Origin: Alicyclobacillus sp. SO9
GTDB taxonomy: Bacteria > Bacillota > Bacilli > Alicyclobacillales > Alicyclobacillaceae
Direction: 5' to 3'
Assembly (NCBI RefSeq): GCF_016406125.1
Contig: NZ_CP066339.1
Location: forward strand, 2,232,001-2,296,000
DNA: 64,000 bases
Position 1 is the first letter of the stretch, and each line of letters starts with the position of its first letter. Under the pieces are notes generated by a model. That model had not been told where the DNA came from. It saw nothing but the letters and a program-made list of their open reading frames with translations, and did no database searches. Position numbers and translations under genes: made by a program. Of the stretch, positions 52,885-63,400 are shown one piece after another.

Positions 52885-53058
52885 ATGGCTGTACAACAAC
52901 ATCGCGCCTCTAAGACTCGCAAAAGGCTGCGCCGTACGCATTTTAAGCTTGAAATGCCGGGAATGGTACGTTGCTCTGAATGTGGAGAATATAAGCTTTC
53001 TCATCGCGTTTGCCCAAGTTGCGGGACTTATAAAGGACGAACTGTCGTTTCAAAGTGA
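52885..53058 (+). CDS. rpmF: 50S ribosomal protein L32
   Basis: 57-residue ribosomal protein: [18 protein letters not shown] and the zinc-binding pairs CSEC and CPSC. ATG 52885 follows GGGAGGTG. Ends before a terminator (53077-53110). Confidence 0.96.
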   Translation: MAVQQHRASKTRKRLRRTHFKLEMPGMVRCSECGEYKLSHRVCPSCGTYKGRTVVSK

Positions 53059-53076
53059 TGTATGAGTGAAGAGCAA

Positions 53077-53110
53077 GGGGGTCGGCACAGGTCGGCTCCC
53101 TTGTGTTTTT
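53077..53110 (+). terminator. Terminator after rpmF
   Basis: GGGGGTCGGC (53077-53086), loop ACAG, GTCGGCTCCC (53091-53100) pair along ten bases in RNA with three G-U pairs, followed by TTGTGTTTTT. Confidence 0.6.
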
Positions 53111-53222
53111 ATTTCTGTGCGCGACCTTGTGAATTTTCACTCAACAACGCCAGACAGTGCCTTGAAGCAATGAGTTTTACTGGTTGACCGTATTTGTGTT
53201 CGGTGCACGATGGTGCAGAGTG

Positions 53223-53251
53223 TTGAGTTTGAACATATTTTACAGTAAACT
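53223..53251 (+). promoter_or_regulatory. Promoter of the fapR-plsX-fab operon
   Basis: TTGAGT (53223-53228), 17-bp spacer, TAAACT (53246-53251). The first FapR site overlaps the end of the -10 element. Confidence 0.6.
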
Positions 53252-53295
53252 TATGACCAGGTCTTAAGACTTGGTGCTAAGACTTGGTCATAAGT
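53249..53295 (+). promoter_or_regulatory. Two FapR operators in inverted orientation
   Basis: CTTATGACCAGGTCTTAAG (53250-53268) matches the known FapR box pattern (TTAGTACC..GGTACTAA type), and its reverse complement recurs at 53277-53294 (CTAAGACTTGGTCATAAG). Position over the start of transcription fits repression by FapR, relieved by malonyl-CoA. The two sites together form an 18-bp inverted repeat with one mismatch. Confidence 0.75.
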
Positions 53296-53375
53296 CTACT
53301 GGGACCTTTGTTTGGGCCTTGGCACACCAAGGGACGCTATTGGGATGTTGAAGAGCAACAAGGAGGCGACCATTC

Positions 53376-53975
53376 CTGAAAAAATCAGAGCGCAGAGTAG
53401 CCTTGGTTCGCACGGTAGCGGAGGTTCCTTTTGCTACTGATGAACAGTTAGCTGAGCGCTTCGGGGTGAGTGTTGCGACGATTCGGTTAGACAGGCAAGC
53501 ATTGAACATTCCAGAAGTCAGAGAGCGTATTCGCCAGGTAGCCACGACACGCCGGGACGAAGTTCGCGCGTTGGAGCAACAGGATGTAATTGGGGATATC
53601 GTCGAACTGCATCTGAACCGCTATGCTGTTTCTGTACTCTCGGTTCAGTCGGGTCACGTCTTTTCTCGAAACGAAATACTCCGTGGTCATTTCCTGTTTG
53701 CCCAGGTGAATTCTCTTGCGATAGCACTTATGGACGCAAATATTGCCGTCACGGCACGGACTGATTTGAAGTTCCATAGACCCGTATATCTTGGCGAGCA
53801 ATTGCGCGCGCGCGTAGATGTGATTGCCGAGCATTATGGCGTCGTGAAGTGTCATGCGGCGACCGAGTCTAATCATGACACCGTATTAGAAGGTACAATT
53901 TTTGTTGCAGTGGAACCGAGGGGACTCGTTCTCCCGAATTCTGAGAGGAGAGATGGCATTGAAGCTGGCGATTGA
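53376..53975 (+). CDS. fapR: FapR, malonyl-CoA-responsive repressor of fatty acid synthesis
   Basis: Global lipid repressor: DeoR-like helix-turn-helix (about residues 22-45, TDEQLAERFGVSVATIRLDR) plus a hot-dog effector domain binding malonyl-CoA (HVFSRNEILRGHFLFAQVNSLAIALM, then DLKFHRPVYLGEQLRARVDV). No ATG, GTG or TTG precedes the conserved part except TTG 53403, which has no ribosome site and would cut off the basic N-terminus. CTG 53376 has AGGAGG (53361-53366) at 9 bases and gives MKKSERRVALVRTVAE, matching the family, so a CTG start is inferred. Its end overlaps plsX. Confidence 0.9.
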   Translation: MKKSERRVALVRTVAEVPFATDEQLAERFGVSVATIRLDRQALNIPEVRERIRQVATTRRDEVRALEQQDVIGDIVELHLNRYAVSVLSVQSGHVFSRNEILRGHFLFAQVNSLAIALMDANIAVTARTDLKFHRPVYLGEQLRARVDVIAEHYGVVKCHAATESNHDTVLEGTIFVAVEPRGLVLPNSERRDGIEAGD

Positions 53976-54981
53976 TGTAATGGGGGGCGATTACTCACCT
54001 CAAGTGCCAGTAGAATCCGCTCTGGCTTTAGCGGGAGCACGACAAGATGTGGATTGGATATTGTTTGGTAATGAAGCACAAATTAGGGAATATACCGCAA
54101 ACCGACCGCTTAGTAATGTGGAAATTGTCCATTCCTCAGAGGAAATTGAAGCTGGGGAAGAACCTGTGCGAGCGGTCCGGAAAAAACGGTTATCCTCACT
54201 CGTGTTGGCAGCCACAGCTGTTCGTGACGGTCGTGCCGATGCCATGGTTTCAGCAGGTAATACAGGGGCGCTGGTAGCCGCAGGTCTGCTGGTTCTAGGC
54301 AGACTGACAGGTATTGAAAGACCCGCCTTGGCTCCGGTGTTACCTACCTTCGCCGGAACGGGAGTACTGCTTCTTGATGCTGGCGCTACAATGGACGCTT
54401 CCGTTAAAAATCTGATTCAATATGCTCACATGGGGACGACCTATTCCCGGTACGTGCTCGGTGTCAAGGAACCGCGGGTGGGACTCCTTAACGTCGGGAC
54501 AGAACCTGGAAAAGGCAATCAGCTGACAAAGGAGACATTTTCTTTGTTGCAGGCAGAAACATCAAACTTTGTGGGAAACATTGAAGCGAGAGACCTTTTG
54601 AACGGTGAATGCGATGTGGTTGTCTGCGATGGATTTGTGGGGAATGTCGTGCTGAAACTCGTTGAGGGCGTTGGTTTGGGTATGTTTTCGACGCTAAAAG
54701 AATCGCTGTCTGAGGCTAGTTTTGTCAGTAAAATCGGCGGTGCATTGCTCAAACCCGAGCTTCGTCGATTCAGAGACAGATTTGACTATGCAGAGTATGG
54801 AGGTGCACCTTTCCTTGGTGTTGGCGGCGGTTGCATCAAAGCTCATGGAAGCAGCAATCACAGGGCCTGGCAAACTGCTTTGAAACAGGCAATTCAGTTC
54901 TGTGAGCAGGACCTATTGGCAAAAATGAAGCAGGAAATATCTGTTTCTGCCCCGTCTCAATCAAACAACAATGAAGGCTAG
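53959..54981 (+). CDS. plsX: Phosphate acyltransferase PlsX
   Basis: Converts acyl-ACP to acyl phosphate for phospholipid synthesis. MKLAIDVMGGDYSPQ at the start, VSAGNTGALVAAG near 94, RPALAPVLP near 117 and GIEARDL-type NIEARDLL near 213 are conserved. TTG 53959 has AGGAG at 8 bases; ATG 53953 is in frame but only 2 bases from it. About 340 residues. Coupled by overlap to fapR as in Bacillus. Confidence 0.94.
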   Translation: MKLAIDVMGGDYSPQVPVESALALAGARQDVDWILFGNEAQIREYTANRPLSNVEIVHSSEEIEAGEEPVRAVRKKRLSSLVLAATAVRDGRADAMVSAGNTGALVAAGLLVLGRLTGIERPALAPVLPTFAGTGVLLLDAGATMDASVKNLIQYAHMGTTYSRYVLGVKEPRVGLLNVGTEPGKGNQLTKETFSLLQAETSNFVGNIEARDLLNGECDVVVCDGFVGNVVLKLVEGVGLGMFSTLKESLSEASFVSKIGGALLKPELRRFRDRFDYAEYGGAPFLGVGGGCIKAHGSSNHRAWQTALKQAIQFCEQDLLAKMKQEISVSAPSQSNNNEG

Positions 54982-55066
54982 AGATAACCAAGGTGGTTTG
55001 CATCTGAAGCTTAGACCGGTGGAGTTCTGAATTTTAGTCAAAAAACGAGTAGCGGGAGGAAGACTG

Positions 55067-56050
55067 ATGAGTTATCATGCAGGCATTGTAGGAACGGGAT
55101 CGGCATTGCCGACGCGCATTTTAACAAATGCTGATTTTGAAAAGATGGTAGATACCAATGACGAGTGGATTGTTTCCAGAACAGGAATACGAGAACGAAG
55201 GATTGCAGAAGAGGGGGAGGCTACTTCAGACTATGCGACTGCGGCCTGCCAAAATGCTTTGGATGCCGCTGGAGTGGCAGCCGAGGATGTGGATTTGGTG
55301 ATTTGCGCAACGGTCACGCCTGACATGATGTTTCCGGCTACGGCATGTTTGATTCAGGACCGTCTCGGCGCGACACATGCTGCAGCGTTTGACTTGTCAG
55401 CAGCGTGCAGCGGCTTCATGTATGGCGTAACTGTTGGCTCTGGATTGATTGAAAGCGGCGTGTACAAGAACGTGTTGGTTGTTGCTGGGGACCTTCTGTC
55501 GAGGATCACGGACTATGAAGACCGGTCAACGTGTGTTCTCTTCGGAGATGGTGCAGGAGCTGTCTTGTTGTCGCGGGTTGAGGAAGGTAGAGGTGTTTTG
55601 GCAAGTGACTTGGGCTCAGACGGGAGCGGAGCAAAATACCTGTTGCAACCCGCAGGCGGCTCGCGAATGCCGGCGTCGGTTGAATCCGTAGAACAGCGAC
55701 AACACTATTTGAAAATGGAGGGCCGCGAAACCTTTAAATTCGCTGTCAAAGCCATGGCTTCATCCACAGAGCGCGTGCTTGAGCAAGCGGGTCTCACGAA
55801 GCAAGATATCGATGTGCTGGTACCTCATCAAGCTAATATCCGAATTATCGAAGCTGCGAGAACAAGGTTTGGGCTCGATGAAGACAAAGTGGTTGTCACG
55901 ATTCACAAGTACGGAAACACTTCAGCGTCTTCGATTCCCATCGCACTTGACGAAGCAGTTCGTTCCGGGCGAGCAAAGCCTGGAGATGTTATAGTGATGG
56001 TAGGCTTTGGTGGAGGGCTTACTTGGGGTGCCCTGGCAGTCCGTTTGTGA
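55067..56050 (+). CDS. fabH: Beta-ketoacyl-ACP synthase III
   Basis: Starts fatty acid chains by condensing acyl-CoA with malonyl-ACP. Catalytic triad: C114 in LSAACSGFMYG, His in LVPHQANIRIIEAA and Asn in GNTSASSIP. 327 residues. ATG 55067 behind GCGGGAGG. In branched-chain-lipid Bacilli this enzyme sets primer choice, but specificity is not readable here. Confidence 0.95.
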   Translation: MSYHAGIVGTGSALPTRILTNADFEKMVDTNDEWIVSRTGIRERRIAEEGEATSDYATAACQNALDAAGVAAEDVDLVICATVTPDMMFPATACLIQDRLGATHAAAFDLSAACSGFMYGVTVGSGLIESGVYKNVLVVAGDLLSRITDYEDRSTCVLFGDGAGAVLLSRVEEGRGVLASDLGSDGSGAKYLLQPAGGSRMPASVESVEQRQHYLKMEGRETFKFAVKAMASSTERVLEQAGLTKQDIDVLVPHQANIRIIEAARTRFGLDEDKVVVTIHKYGNTSASSIPIALDEAVRSGRAKPGDVIVMVGFGGGLTWGALAVRL

Positions 56051-56134
56051 GTATGTACTTGGGGAGTGCGGGGCCGAAAGTCGGAGGTCCCTGTTCCGCC
56101 TTGGCTAGTGCTAACGATTCGTAGGAGGGATTTG

Positions 56135-57076
56135 ATGAGGTTAGGCTACTTGTTCCCTGGACAAGGGGCTCAATACATAGGTATGGGAAAAGAGTTAATA
56201 GAGACTTACAAAGAGGCAAAGCAACTGTTTGCACAAGCAGATGACGCTTTGGGGTTCTCTTTGTCACGGATTATATTGGAAGGCCCGGAAGAACAGTTAC
56301 GCTTGACATACCACACGCAGCCGGCACTGTTAACGGTTAGTGTGGCTGCTTACAGAGTGTTTTCCTCTGAATGTGGTGATGTCGTTCCGGTGGTATGCGC
56401 CGGTCACAGTCTTGGTGAGTATTCCGCATTGGTGGCCGCCGGTGCAATAGATTTTACGGATGCTGTTCGGTTGGTGCATCATCGGGGGAAATGGATGGAC
56501 GAAGCCGTCCCTGCCGGACAAGGAGCTATGACGGCTGTGATGGGAATGGAACGGGACAAGTTGGAGGAAGTCTGTCGCCAAGCTGCGGAAGAAGCTGGAG
56601 TAGTGGAACTTGCCAACATTAACTCGCCAGGTCAAATTGTCATCTCGGGAACTGCCGAAGGTGTGGAAAGAGCTGCTGCTCTGGCCAAAGAACAAGGGGC
56701 TAGGCGCACCATCCCCTTGGTCGTGAGCGGACCGTTCCACTGTAGTCTGATGAAACCTGCAGCGTCTAAGCTGAAAGAAATGTTGCTTGAGACCGACCTC
56801 AAAGACACCTCTGTACCTGTGGTTGCCAATGTGGATGCACAACCCAAAACACATGCACAGGATATTCGCACTGCTTTGGAACGTCAGCTGTATTCGCCTG
56901 TTCTTTGGGAAGAAGATGTGCGGGCTATGATGCAACTCGGTGCAGAGGGTTTTATCGAATTTGGACCGGGGACAGTCTTGTCTGGTTTAGTCAAAAAAGT
57001 GGAACGCAGGATTCCGACATTTCATGTAGAAAATGAAGAATCACTGCAGCAAACCATGGCAGCAATCAAGGGTTAA
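56135..57076 (+). CDS. fabD: Malonyl-CoA:ACP transacylase
   Basis: Loads malonyl groups on ACP. YLFPGQGAQYIGMG at the start, catalytic S92 in AGHSLGEYSALVAAG, and His in VSGPFHCSLMKPA near 200. ATG 56135 follows TAGGAGGG; the open frame reaches back to 56066 without support. 313 residues. Confidence 0.95.
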   Translation: MRLGYLFPGQGAQYIGMGKELIETYKEAKQLFAQADDALGFSLSRIILEGPEEQLRLTYHTQPALLTVSVAAYRVFSSECGDVVPVVCAGHSLGEYSALVAAGAIDFTDAVRLVHHRGKWMDEAVPAGQGAMTAVMGMERDKLEEVCRQAAEEAGVVELANINSPGQIVISGTAEGVERAAALAKEQGARRTIPLVVSGPFHCSLMKPAASKLKEMLLETDLKDTSVPVVANVDAQPKTHAQDIRTALERQLYSPVLWEEDVRAMMQLGAEGFIEFGPGTVLSGLVKKVERRIPTFHVENEESLQQTMAAIKG

Positions 57077-57089
57077 GGAGGGGGAATTG

Positions 57090-57827
57090 GTGAAGGAGAA
57101 AGTATCTGTAGTCACCGGGGCTTCCCGCGGCATAGGACGAGCCATCGCCGTCGAATTAGGGAGGGACGGCGGTAAAGTCGTCGTCAACTATGTTGGGCGA
57201 GAAGATGAGGCGCGGCAGACAGCCAATCTCATTCGGGAGGCCGGTGGAAACGCTGTAGTAGAACAGGCCGACGTGAGACAAAGTGCGGATGCACAACGGC
57301 TTGTGGAAACAGCTCTGGCATCCTTCGGGCGGGTGGACGTGCTTGTCAATAATGCCGGCGTAACAAGAGACGGGCTGCTGATGCGGATGAAAGACGAAGA
57401 CTGGGATACAGTTCTCGATACCAACCTGAAAGGCGCATTTCATCTCATCAAGGCAGCGGTACGCCCCATGATGAAACAGAGAATGGGGAGAATCATCAAT
57501 ATTGCCTCTGTAGTCGGATTAATCGGCAACCCTGGCCAGGCAAATTATGTATCTGCCAAAGCAGGGTTGATTGGACTTACCAAATCCACAGCCAGAGAAC
57601 TAGCTGCAAGAAATATTACTGTCAATGCAGTCGCTCCAGGGTATATCGATACAGAGATGACAGCAGCTTTGGGCCAGGACAATACTGACCTGTTGAAGAG
57701 TCAGATTCCGTTGGGAAGAGTTGGCGTACCTGAAGATGTGGCGAAAACAGTTGCTTTTTTGGCCTCGGATGACGCATCATATATAACGGGACAAGTTCTG
57801 AATGTCGACGGTGGCATGGCAATGTAG
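57090..57827 (+). CDS. fabG: 3-oxoacyl-ACP reductase FabG
   Basis: NADPH-dependent reductase of chain elongation. VTGASRGIGRAIA (cofactor), NNAGVTRDGLLMRM, Ser in NIASVVGLIG, and Y153/K157 in ANYVSAKAG. GTG 57090 follows AAGGAGGGG; TTG 57087 would add one residue. 245 residues. 13 bp after fabD. Confidence 0.95.
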   Translation: MKEKVSVVTGASRGIGRAIAVELGRDGGKVVVNYVGREDEARQTANLIREAGGNAVVEQADVRQSADAQRLVETALASFGRVDVLVNNAGVTRDGLLMRMKDEDWDTVLDTNLKGAFHLIKAAVRPMMKQRMGRIINIASVVGLIGNPGQANYVSAKAGLIGLTKSTARELAARNITVNAVAPGYIDTEMTAALGQDNTDLLKSQIPLGRVGVPEDVAKTVAFLASDDASYITGQVLNVDGGMAM

Positions 57828-57892
57828 TACAATGCTCCGGTATAGTGTGAAATGCAAAACGCTATAGTATACTCGCATGGGGAGGTGAAAGC

Positions 57893-58126
57893 ATGTCTGA
57901 TACGTTCGACAGGGTAAAAAACATTATTGTCGACCGCCTGGGTGTTAAGGAAGATCAAGTGACTCTGGAGGCGACCTTTAAAGACGACTTGGGTGCGGAT
58001 TCCCTCGACGTCGTAGAACTGATTATGGAATTAGAAGACGAGTTCGATTTGGAAATCTCGGACGAGGATGCGGAGAAGATTAGTAGTGTGGGAGATGTAG
58101 TTACATACATTGACCAGCATAAGTAG
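57893..58126 (+). CDS. acpP: Acyl carrier protein
   Basis: 77-residue acidic carrier. Phosphopantetheine attaches to S37 in [13 protein letters not shown] 57893 follows GGGAGGTG. A terminator follows at about 58148. Confidence 0.97.
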   Translation: MSDTFDRVKNIIVDRLGVKEDQVTLEATFKDDLGADSLDVVELIMELEDEFDLEISDEDAEKISSVGDVVTYIDQHK

Positions 58127-58147
58127 GCTTTTTCTTCGTGTTTTGAG

Positions 58148-58177
58148 AAGTCCCGAGCCAAGGCCGGGGCTTTCTCT
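58148..58177 (+). terminator. Terminator after acpP
   Basis: AAGTCCCG-A-GCC-AA-GGC-CGGGGCTT forms an 11-pair stem (one G-U), followed by TCTCTTAT. Confidence 0.65.
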
Positions 58178-58200
58178 TATATAGTTTTGTTAATTTGGTT

Positions 58201-58220
58201 TGTGCCGTGAAAACGGCACA
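58201..58220 (+). other. Small GNRA-loop hairpin upstream of fabF
   Basis: TGTGCCGT, loop GAAA, ACGGCACA: an 8-bp perfect stem capped by a GAAA tetraloop, about 60 bp before fabF and after the acpP terminator. No T-run, so not a terminator. Confidence 0.5.
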
Positions 58221-58282
58221 CATACCATCCTGAAAATGCTGGGGCTGACCAATACGGCTGCAGCTGGATGTGGGGTGAAGTT

Positions 58283-59527
58283 GTGAATCGGCGAGTAGTC
58301 ATCACAGGAATGGGAGCAGTTACACCTATTGGCTGTGATGTAGAAAGCTTTTGGAATAATCTTAAAGCCGGAAAATCCGGTATTTCTCGTATTGATACCT
58401 TTGACGTATCTGAGTATACTACTCGGATTGCTGGAATTGTACGGGATTTTGATATCGCTCAGTATATGGACGAAAAAGAATCACGCCGACTCGATCCATT
58501 TGCAAAGTTCGCCATCGGTGCCTCAATGCAAGCTATGCAGGATGCAGGCTTAGAGATAACCGAGGAGAATGCAACGAGAATTGGTGTGTACATTGGCTCA
58601 GGGATTGGCGGGATTTCCACTCTGCTTGGAAATTATAGGATTCTGATGGAACGGGGACCGCGTAGAGTCAGCCCCTTCGTTGTACCCATGATGATTGCCA
58701 ACATTGCTTCTGGACAAGTCTCCATCATGCTTGGCGCGAAAGGGCCGAACAGTTCTCCGATATCTGCTTGTGCCACTGGTACAAATGCGATTGGTGATGC
58801 CTTCAAAATTGTTCAACGCGGAGATGCTGACGTCATGATAGCAGGCGGTGCTGAATCCGCGATTGTCGATTTGTCCTTGGCTGGATTCGGAAAGATGAAA
58901 GCCTTGTCGACACGCAACGATGAGCCAGAGTTAGCCAGCCGACCGTTTGAAGCCAATCGAGACGGTTTTGTCATGTCCGAAGGGTCCGGAATCCTGATTG
59001 TAGAGAGCCTTGATCACGCGTTGGCAAGGAATGCAAGAATTCATGCGGAAATCGTAGGTTATGGCATGTCAGGGGATGCTTACCACATCACTGCACCGGC
59101 ACCAGAGGGAGCAGGAGCCAAGGAAGCAATGCGGCGAGCTGTGGCGGACGCAGGATTGGAACCGGAGTCCATTGACTATATTAATGCTCACGGTACTTCC
59201 ACAGAGTACAACGATAAATTTGAAACAATAGCCATTAAGTCGCTGTTTGGCGATCACGCTTATAAACTTGCAGTCAGTTCCAACAAGTCGATGATTGGAC
59301 ATATGTTGGGAGCTGCAGGCGGTGTGGAAGCCGTGGCTACCATCCGTTCAATTCAGGATGGAATTTTGCCTCCTACTATAAACTATGAAGTTGCAGATCC
59401 GGAGTGTGACCTGGATTATGTACCGAACAACGCTCGTGAGGCCCAGGTACAGTATGCTATGTCCAATTCACTGGGCTTCGGCGGCCATAATGCGAGTATC
59501 ATTCTAAAGCGCTATGACGCGTCTTAG
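58283..59527 (+). CDS. fabF: Beta-ketoacyl-ACP synthase II
   Basis: Condensing enzyme of chain elongation. Catalytic C163 in [13 protein letters not shown], His in [12 protein letters not shown] and [18 protein letters not shown] 58283 ([17 protein letters not shown]) is the family start, with GGGGTGA just upstream; ATG 58268 would add five residues. 414 residues. Confidence 0.95.
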   Translation: MNRRVVITGMGAVTPIGCDVESFWNNLKAGKSGISRIDTFDVSEYTTRIAGIVRDFDIAQYMDEKESRRLDPFAKFAIGASMQAMQDAGLEITEENATRIGVYIGSGIGGISTLLGNYRILMERGPRRVSPFVVPMMIANIASGQVSIMLGAKGPNSSPISACATGTNAIGDAFKIVQRGDADVMIAGGAESAIVDLSLAGFGKMKALSTRNDEPELASRPFEANRDGFVMSEGSGILIVESLDHALARNARIHAEIVGYGMSGDAYHITAPAPEGAGAKEAMRRAVADAGLEPESIDYINAHGTSTEYNDKFETIAIKSLFGDHAYKLAVSSNKSMIGHMLGAAGGVEAVATIRSIQDGILPPTINYEVADPECDLDYVPNNAREAQVQYAMSNSLGFGGHNASIILKRYDAS

Positions 59528-59599
59528 ACCGTGAAAGTCGTGTGGCAGCGATAGTACTTGGACGTGACGCGACAGGTAATGTACTGGGTATTGACTAAG

Positions 59600-59620
59600 G
59601 CTGCCCCGAAGCGGGGCAGC
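59600..59620 (+). terminator. Hairpin after fabF
   Basis: GCTGCCCCG (59600-59608), AAG, CGGGGCAGC (59612-59620): 9-bp GC-rich stem. Followed by TTCC only, so termination is uncertain. Confidence 0.45.
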
Positions 59621-59651
59621 TTCCAATCCATGCAATTCGGCAGAGTTCGTT

Positions 59652-60392
59652 TTGCAAATTTCTAGGTTTGGTGTTGATGAACAGTTGCATCAGGAACAAG
59701 CTCCCCATAACAATCAATGGTTGGAATTACAAGAACGTCTTCATATTCGTTTTAAGAGTATTGCTCTTCTGAAACAGGCCTTTACGCACGCATCCTATCG
59801 GAATGAACACAGGAGGTCTCATATCCAGGACAATGAACGTTTGGAGTTCCTTGGCGATGCCGTGCTCGAACTGATTGTCAGCGAGCATTTGTACAGGACA
59901 TATCCGCATCTCCCAGAGGGAGAAATGACACGCTTGCGGGCTGCTATGGTCTGCGAGCCGTCCTTGGTACATTACGCTCAAAACACTGGTTTTGGCAGGT
60001 ACATTCGACTCGGCAAAGGCGAAGAGCGATCAGGTGGGCGAAACCGTCCCGCGCTGCTCGCCGATGTGTTCGAAGCGTTCATCGGTGCTCTGTATCTCGA
60101 TCAGGGCTTTGAGGCTGCGGAGGTATTTATTTCAGAGTCTGTCATCCCTCATTTTCACGAGGATCCCACTCTGACGGACTTTAAGACTCGACTGCAGGAG
60201 TTTGTTCAGCAGCAGTTGGGAAAAGAGTTGCGCTATACGGTCACGGAAGAGAGAGGGCCTGCTCATGCAAGAGAATTCTCCGTAGAGGTCAGCATCGGGG
60301 GAAAGGTCATGGGGGAAGGTGCAGGAAGGTCCAAGAAGGAAGCGGAACAGAGAGCTGCGTCTGTTGCATTGAGTCAGTTGCAAGGCACGTAG
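59652..60392 (+). CDS. rnc: Ribonuclease III
   Basis: Double-strand RNA endonuclease for rRNA and mRNA processing. Signature NERLEFLGDAVLEL near residue 57, second acidic site in FEAFIGALYLDQGFE near 140, and C-terminal dsRNA-binding domain (about 172-243, ending GRSKKEAEQRAASVALSQL). The exact start is uncertain: TTG 59652 lacks a clear ribosome site. 246 residues. smc follows 19 bp later, as in Bacillus. Confidence 0.94.
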   Translation: MQISRFGVDEQLHQEQAPHNNQWLELQERLHIRFKSIALLKQAFTHASYRNEHRRSHIQDNERLEFLGDAVLELIVSEHLYRTYPHLPEGEMTRLRAAMVCEPSLVHYAQNTGFGRYIRLGKGEERSGGRNRPALLADVFEAFIGALYLDQGFEAAEVFISESVIPHFHEDPTLTDFKTRLQEFVQQQLGKELRYTVTEERGPAHAREFSVEVSIGGKVMGEGAGRSKKEAEQRAASVALSQLQGT

Positions 60393-60411
60393 AGTTCAAG
60401 GGGGACGCAAG

Positions 60412-63400
60412 GTGTTTTTGAAACGGTTGGATATCATTGGGTTCAAGTCGTTTGCAGACAAAACCGCCATTGAGTTTTCTCCTGGTATAACGGCTGTGGT
60501 CGGCCCCAATGGAAGCGGAAAGAGCAATATTTCTGATGCGATTCGCTGGGTCCTTGGCGAACAAAGCGCTCGCAGTTTGCGGGGAAGCAAAATGGAAGAT
60601 GTGATTTTTGCAGGCAGTGAAACCCGGCGTTCCATTAATTTCTGTGAAGTTTCCCTAACCCTCGATAACACGGACAGGTATCTTCCTGTCGTATATGACG
60701 AAGTGAACATTACGCGTCGTGTATACCGCAGCGGTGAGAGTGAATACAGGCTGAACAAGCAAGCGTGCAGACTGAAGGACATTACCGAACTATTTATGGA
60801 CTCCGGACTTGGCCGTGAGTCCTATTCCATTATTGGACAAGGACGCATTGAAGAAATGCTCTCTACTCGTCCTGAAGACCGCCGCGGTCCGTTTGAGGAT
60901 GCCGCCGGGATTGTGAAATTTAAGTTCCGAAAGCGGGAAGCCACGCGCAGGCTGGAGGAAACAGCCAACAACATTTTGCGTGTTGACGACATTGTATCAG
61001 AACTGGAGCGACAAGCGGGACCTCTCGAACAGCAAGCCGAAAGAGCCAAAACCTACAAGAAACTCCACGGCGAGTTGACGAGTCTGGATATATCGCTGCT
61101 GGTTCACGATATTGAACAGTTAAAGATACGGTGGAAACAAACCGCTGAGGATATTGCCGAGTGGAAAAGACGTCGAGAAGAAGCAGCGAAGCACTTGGCA
61201 GAACTGGAACACAGTGCATCTGTGTCAAGACAAGAACTGGACTTCAATCTGCAAGCAGCGGAATCCTTACAGCAGCAACTGATGGCATCAGTTGAGCTGC
61301 GGCAAAAAAATCAGGGGCAATTGGAACTGCTGACAGAGCGTCGAAAAAACTCCCGCCAATCACTCGAGGAGAGACGACGGCAACGGGCTGAGTTGAGTTC
61401 AGAACTGAATGAAATTGAAAACCAGATTAAGTCGGAAAAGCGCCGACTGCAGGAACTGACAGCCTCACTGGAAATCAAAACCGCTGAGCTCGAGCTTGCT
61501 GCAAATGAAGTGAATCCGGATGCACGTACTGCACTTGAGCAAGAAATTAATCAACTGAATGCTGAGTTGATTGAGATGCATCAGGAGGCCGCCAATGCTA
61601 GGAACACCATGAAGCAGGCTGAACAGTCCGCGGGGGATGAGGAGAGGCGTCGAAGGCGAGTTGTTGAGGATCTTCAGCAACGAGCACAGGAAACTGACAC
61701 GTTGCACGCCAAAGTCGAAGGGCTTATCCGAGAGCAAGAGGAGAAGTCAGACGAAATGAATGCCCTTATCGGGCAGTGGCAGGCTGCAAAGGACCGTTCG
61801 GAAGAAGTCACGGGTGAAGAGTCAGAGACCGCTTCAAAGTTGGGTCGTTTACAGTCACAACTGGCGGCTCTGCGCTCTCGCGCAGAATTGTTGCAGGACC
61901 TCGAATCTGGTTACGACGGTTATGCTTTTGGAGTACGTTCGGTCTTGCAGGCAGCAGACAAGGGACGGCTTAATGGGATTCACGGTTCTCTTGCTTCACT
62001 GCTTCGCGTCGAGAAACGTTATGAGACGGCTATCGAAACCGCCCTTGGCGGCGCGTTACAGAACATTGTGGTTGACGATGAAGAGTCCGCTCGCGTCGCT
62101 ATCCAAATGCTGAAACAACGACAGGCCGGACGCGCTACCTTTATGCCGCTTACCGTCATTAAGGGACGCTTCTTGAACAATGGCGACTACAACAAAGTGT
62201 CTCATCACCAAGGCTTTTTAGACATGGGCAGTGGTCTTGTTCAGACCGATTCAGCTTATCGCTCTGTCATTGAGCACCTCTTGGGAAACGTGATTGTTGC
62301 ACAAACGCTGCAGTCTGCCAACGAGATTGCCAGACTGGTGAATTACCGGGTACGTATCGTTACATTAGACGGGGACGTTGTGAATCCGGGCGGAACGATG
62401 TCAGGCGGGACGCATAGTCGCAAGGGGCCTGGTTTGCTTGGACGCAACCGGGAGCGCAGTCAAGTGGAGCATGAGCTTGAGGAAGGTGGAAAAGAGCGGT
62501 CCGAGTTAGAACAAAAGCAACAACAGCTTCGGAATGAATTAGTACAGTTAAAGGCGCGTCAACGCGAGTTGGAAGAGCAGATTGGGACCTATCGCGACGC
62601 AATGGGCGACATACAGATTCGGTTGCAGGAAATGAAGACCCGTGAACACCATTCTCAGGAACTTTACGATGCCTTAGTGCTGGAACAGCAACAAATGGAT
62701 GAGGGCCAGAACGTATGGCGTGATAAAATCGAGCAGGCTGCCGTGCGGTTAAAGAGTATTGAAACAGAACTGGAGAGTATTGAACAGCGTTTGTCGGAGC
62801 GCCGAGCGCAGCTAGAAGCACGAGACAAACGACTTGCTGCAGTCCAAGAAAACATGACTGCGATGCGTGTTGAAGTTGCGACGTTAACGCAGGAGAGGGA
62901 CAGTGTCCACCAAAGAATTCAGGATGCTTTCCAGAGGAGAAGGCGCCTGCTTGAACGCAGCGGGGAACTGAAAAATGAAGAAAGCAGTTTGGAAGTACTC
63001 CTCACTGAAACGGAGAACGAAATTGTACGATTGGAAGAACAGAGTACGGAGTTGTCTTATGGAGTGGGCGGCATTGAAGATTCCATTGCGCAGGCAAAAA
63101 TGCAGCGCAAGGAAGCTGAGGAAAAACTCCGTACAGCTGACGAACGAGTGCGCGAGCAACAGCAGACGGTGCACACTACGGAAGAACAGGTACACCGTGC
63201 CGAGGTGCAAGCGGAGCGGGCTGATGTTGAGTTAGGCCATGCGCTTCAACGAATGGGCGATCAGTTCAAAATGACTTACGAATGGGCCAAGGACAACTAT
63301 CCTGCTCTAGAAAATGTAGAGACAGTGAGAAGTCATGCAGAGGGTCTGCGGCGCAACATCAATCAACTTGGAGAAGTCCAACTGGGGGCCATCGAAGAAT

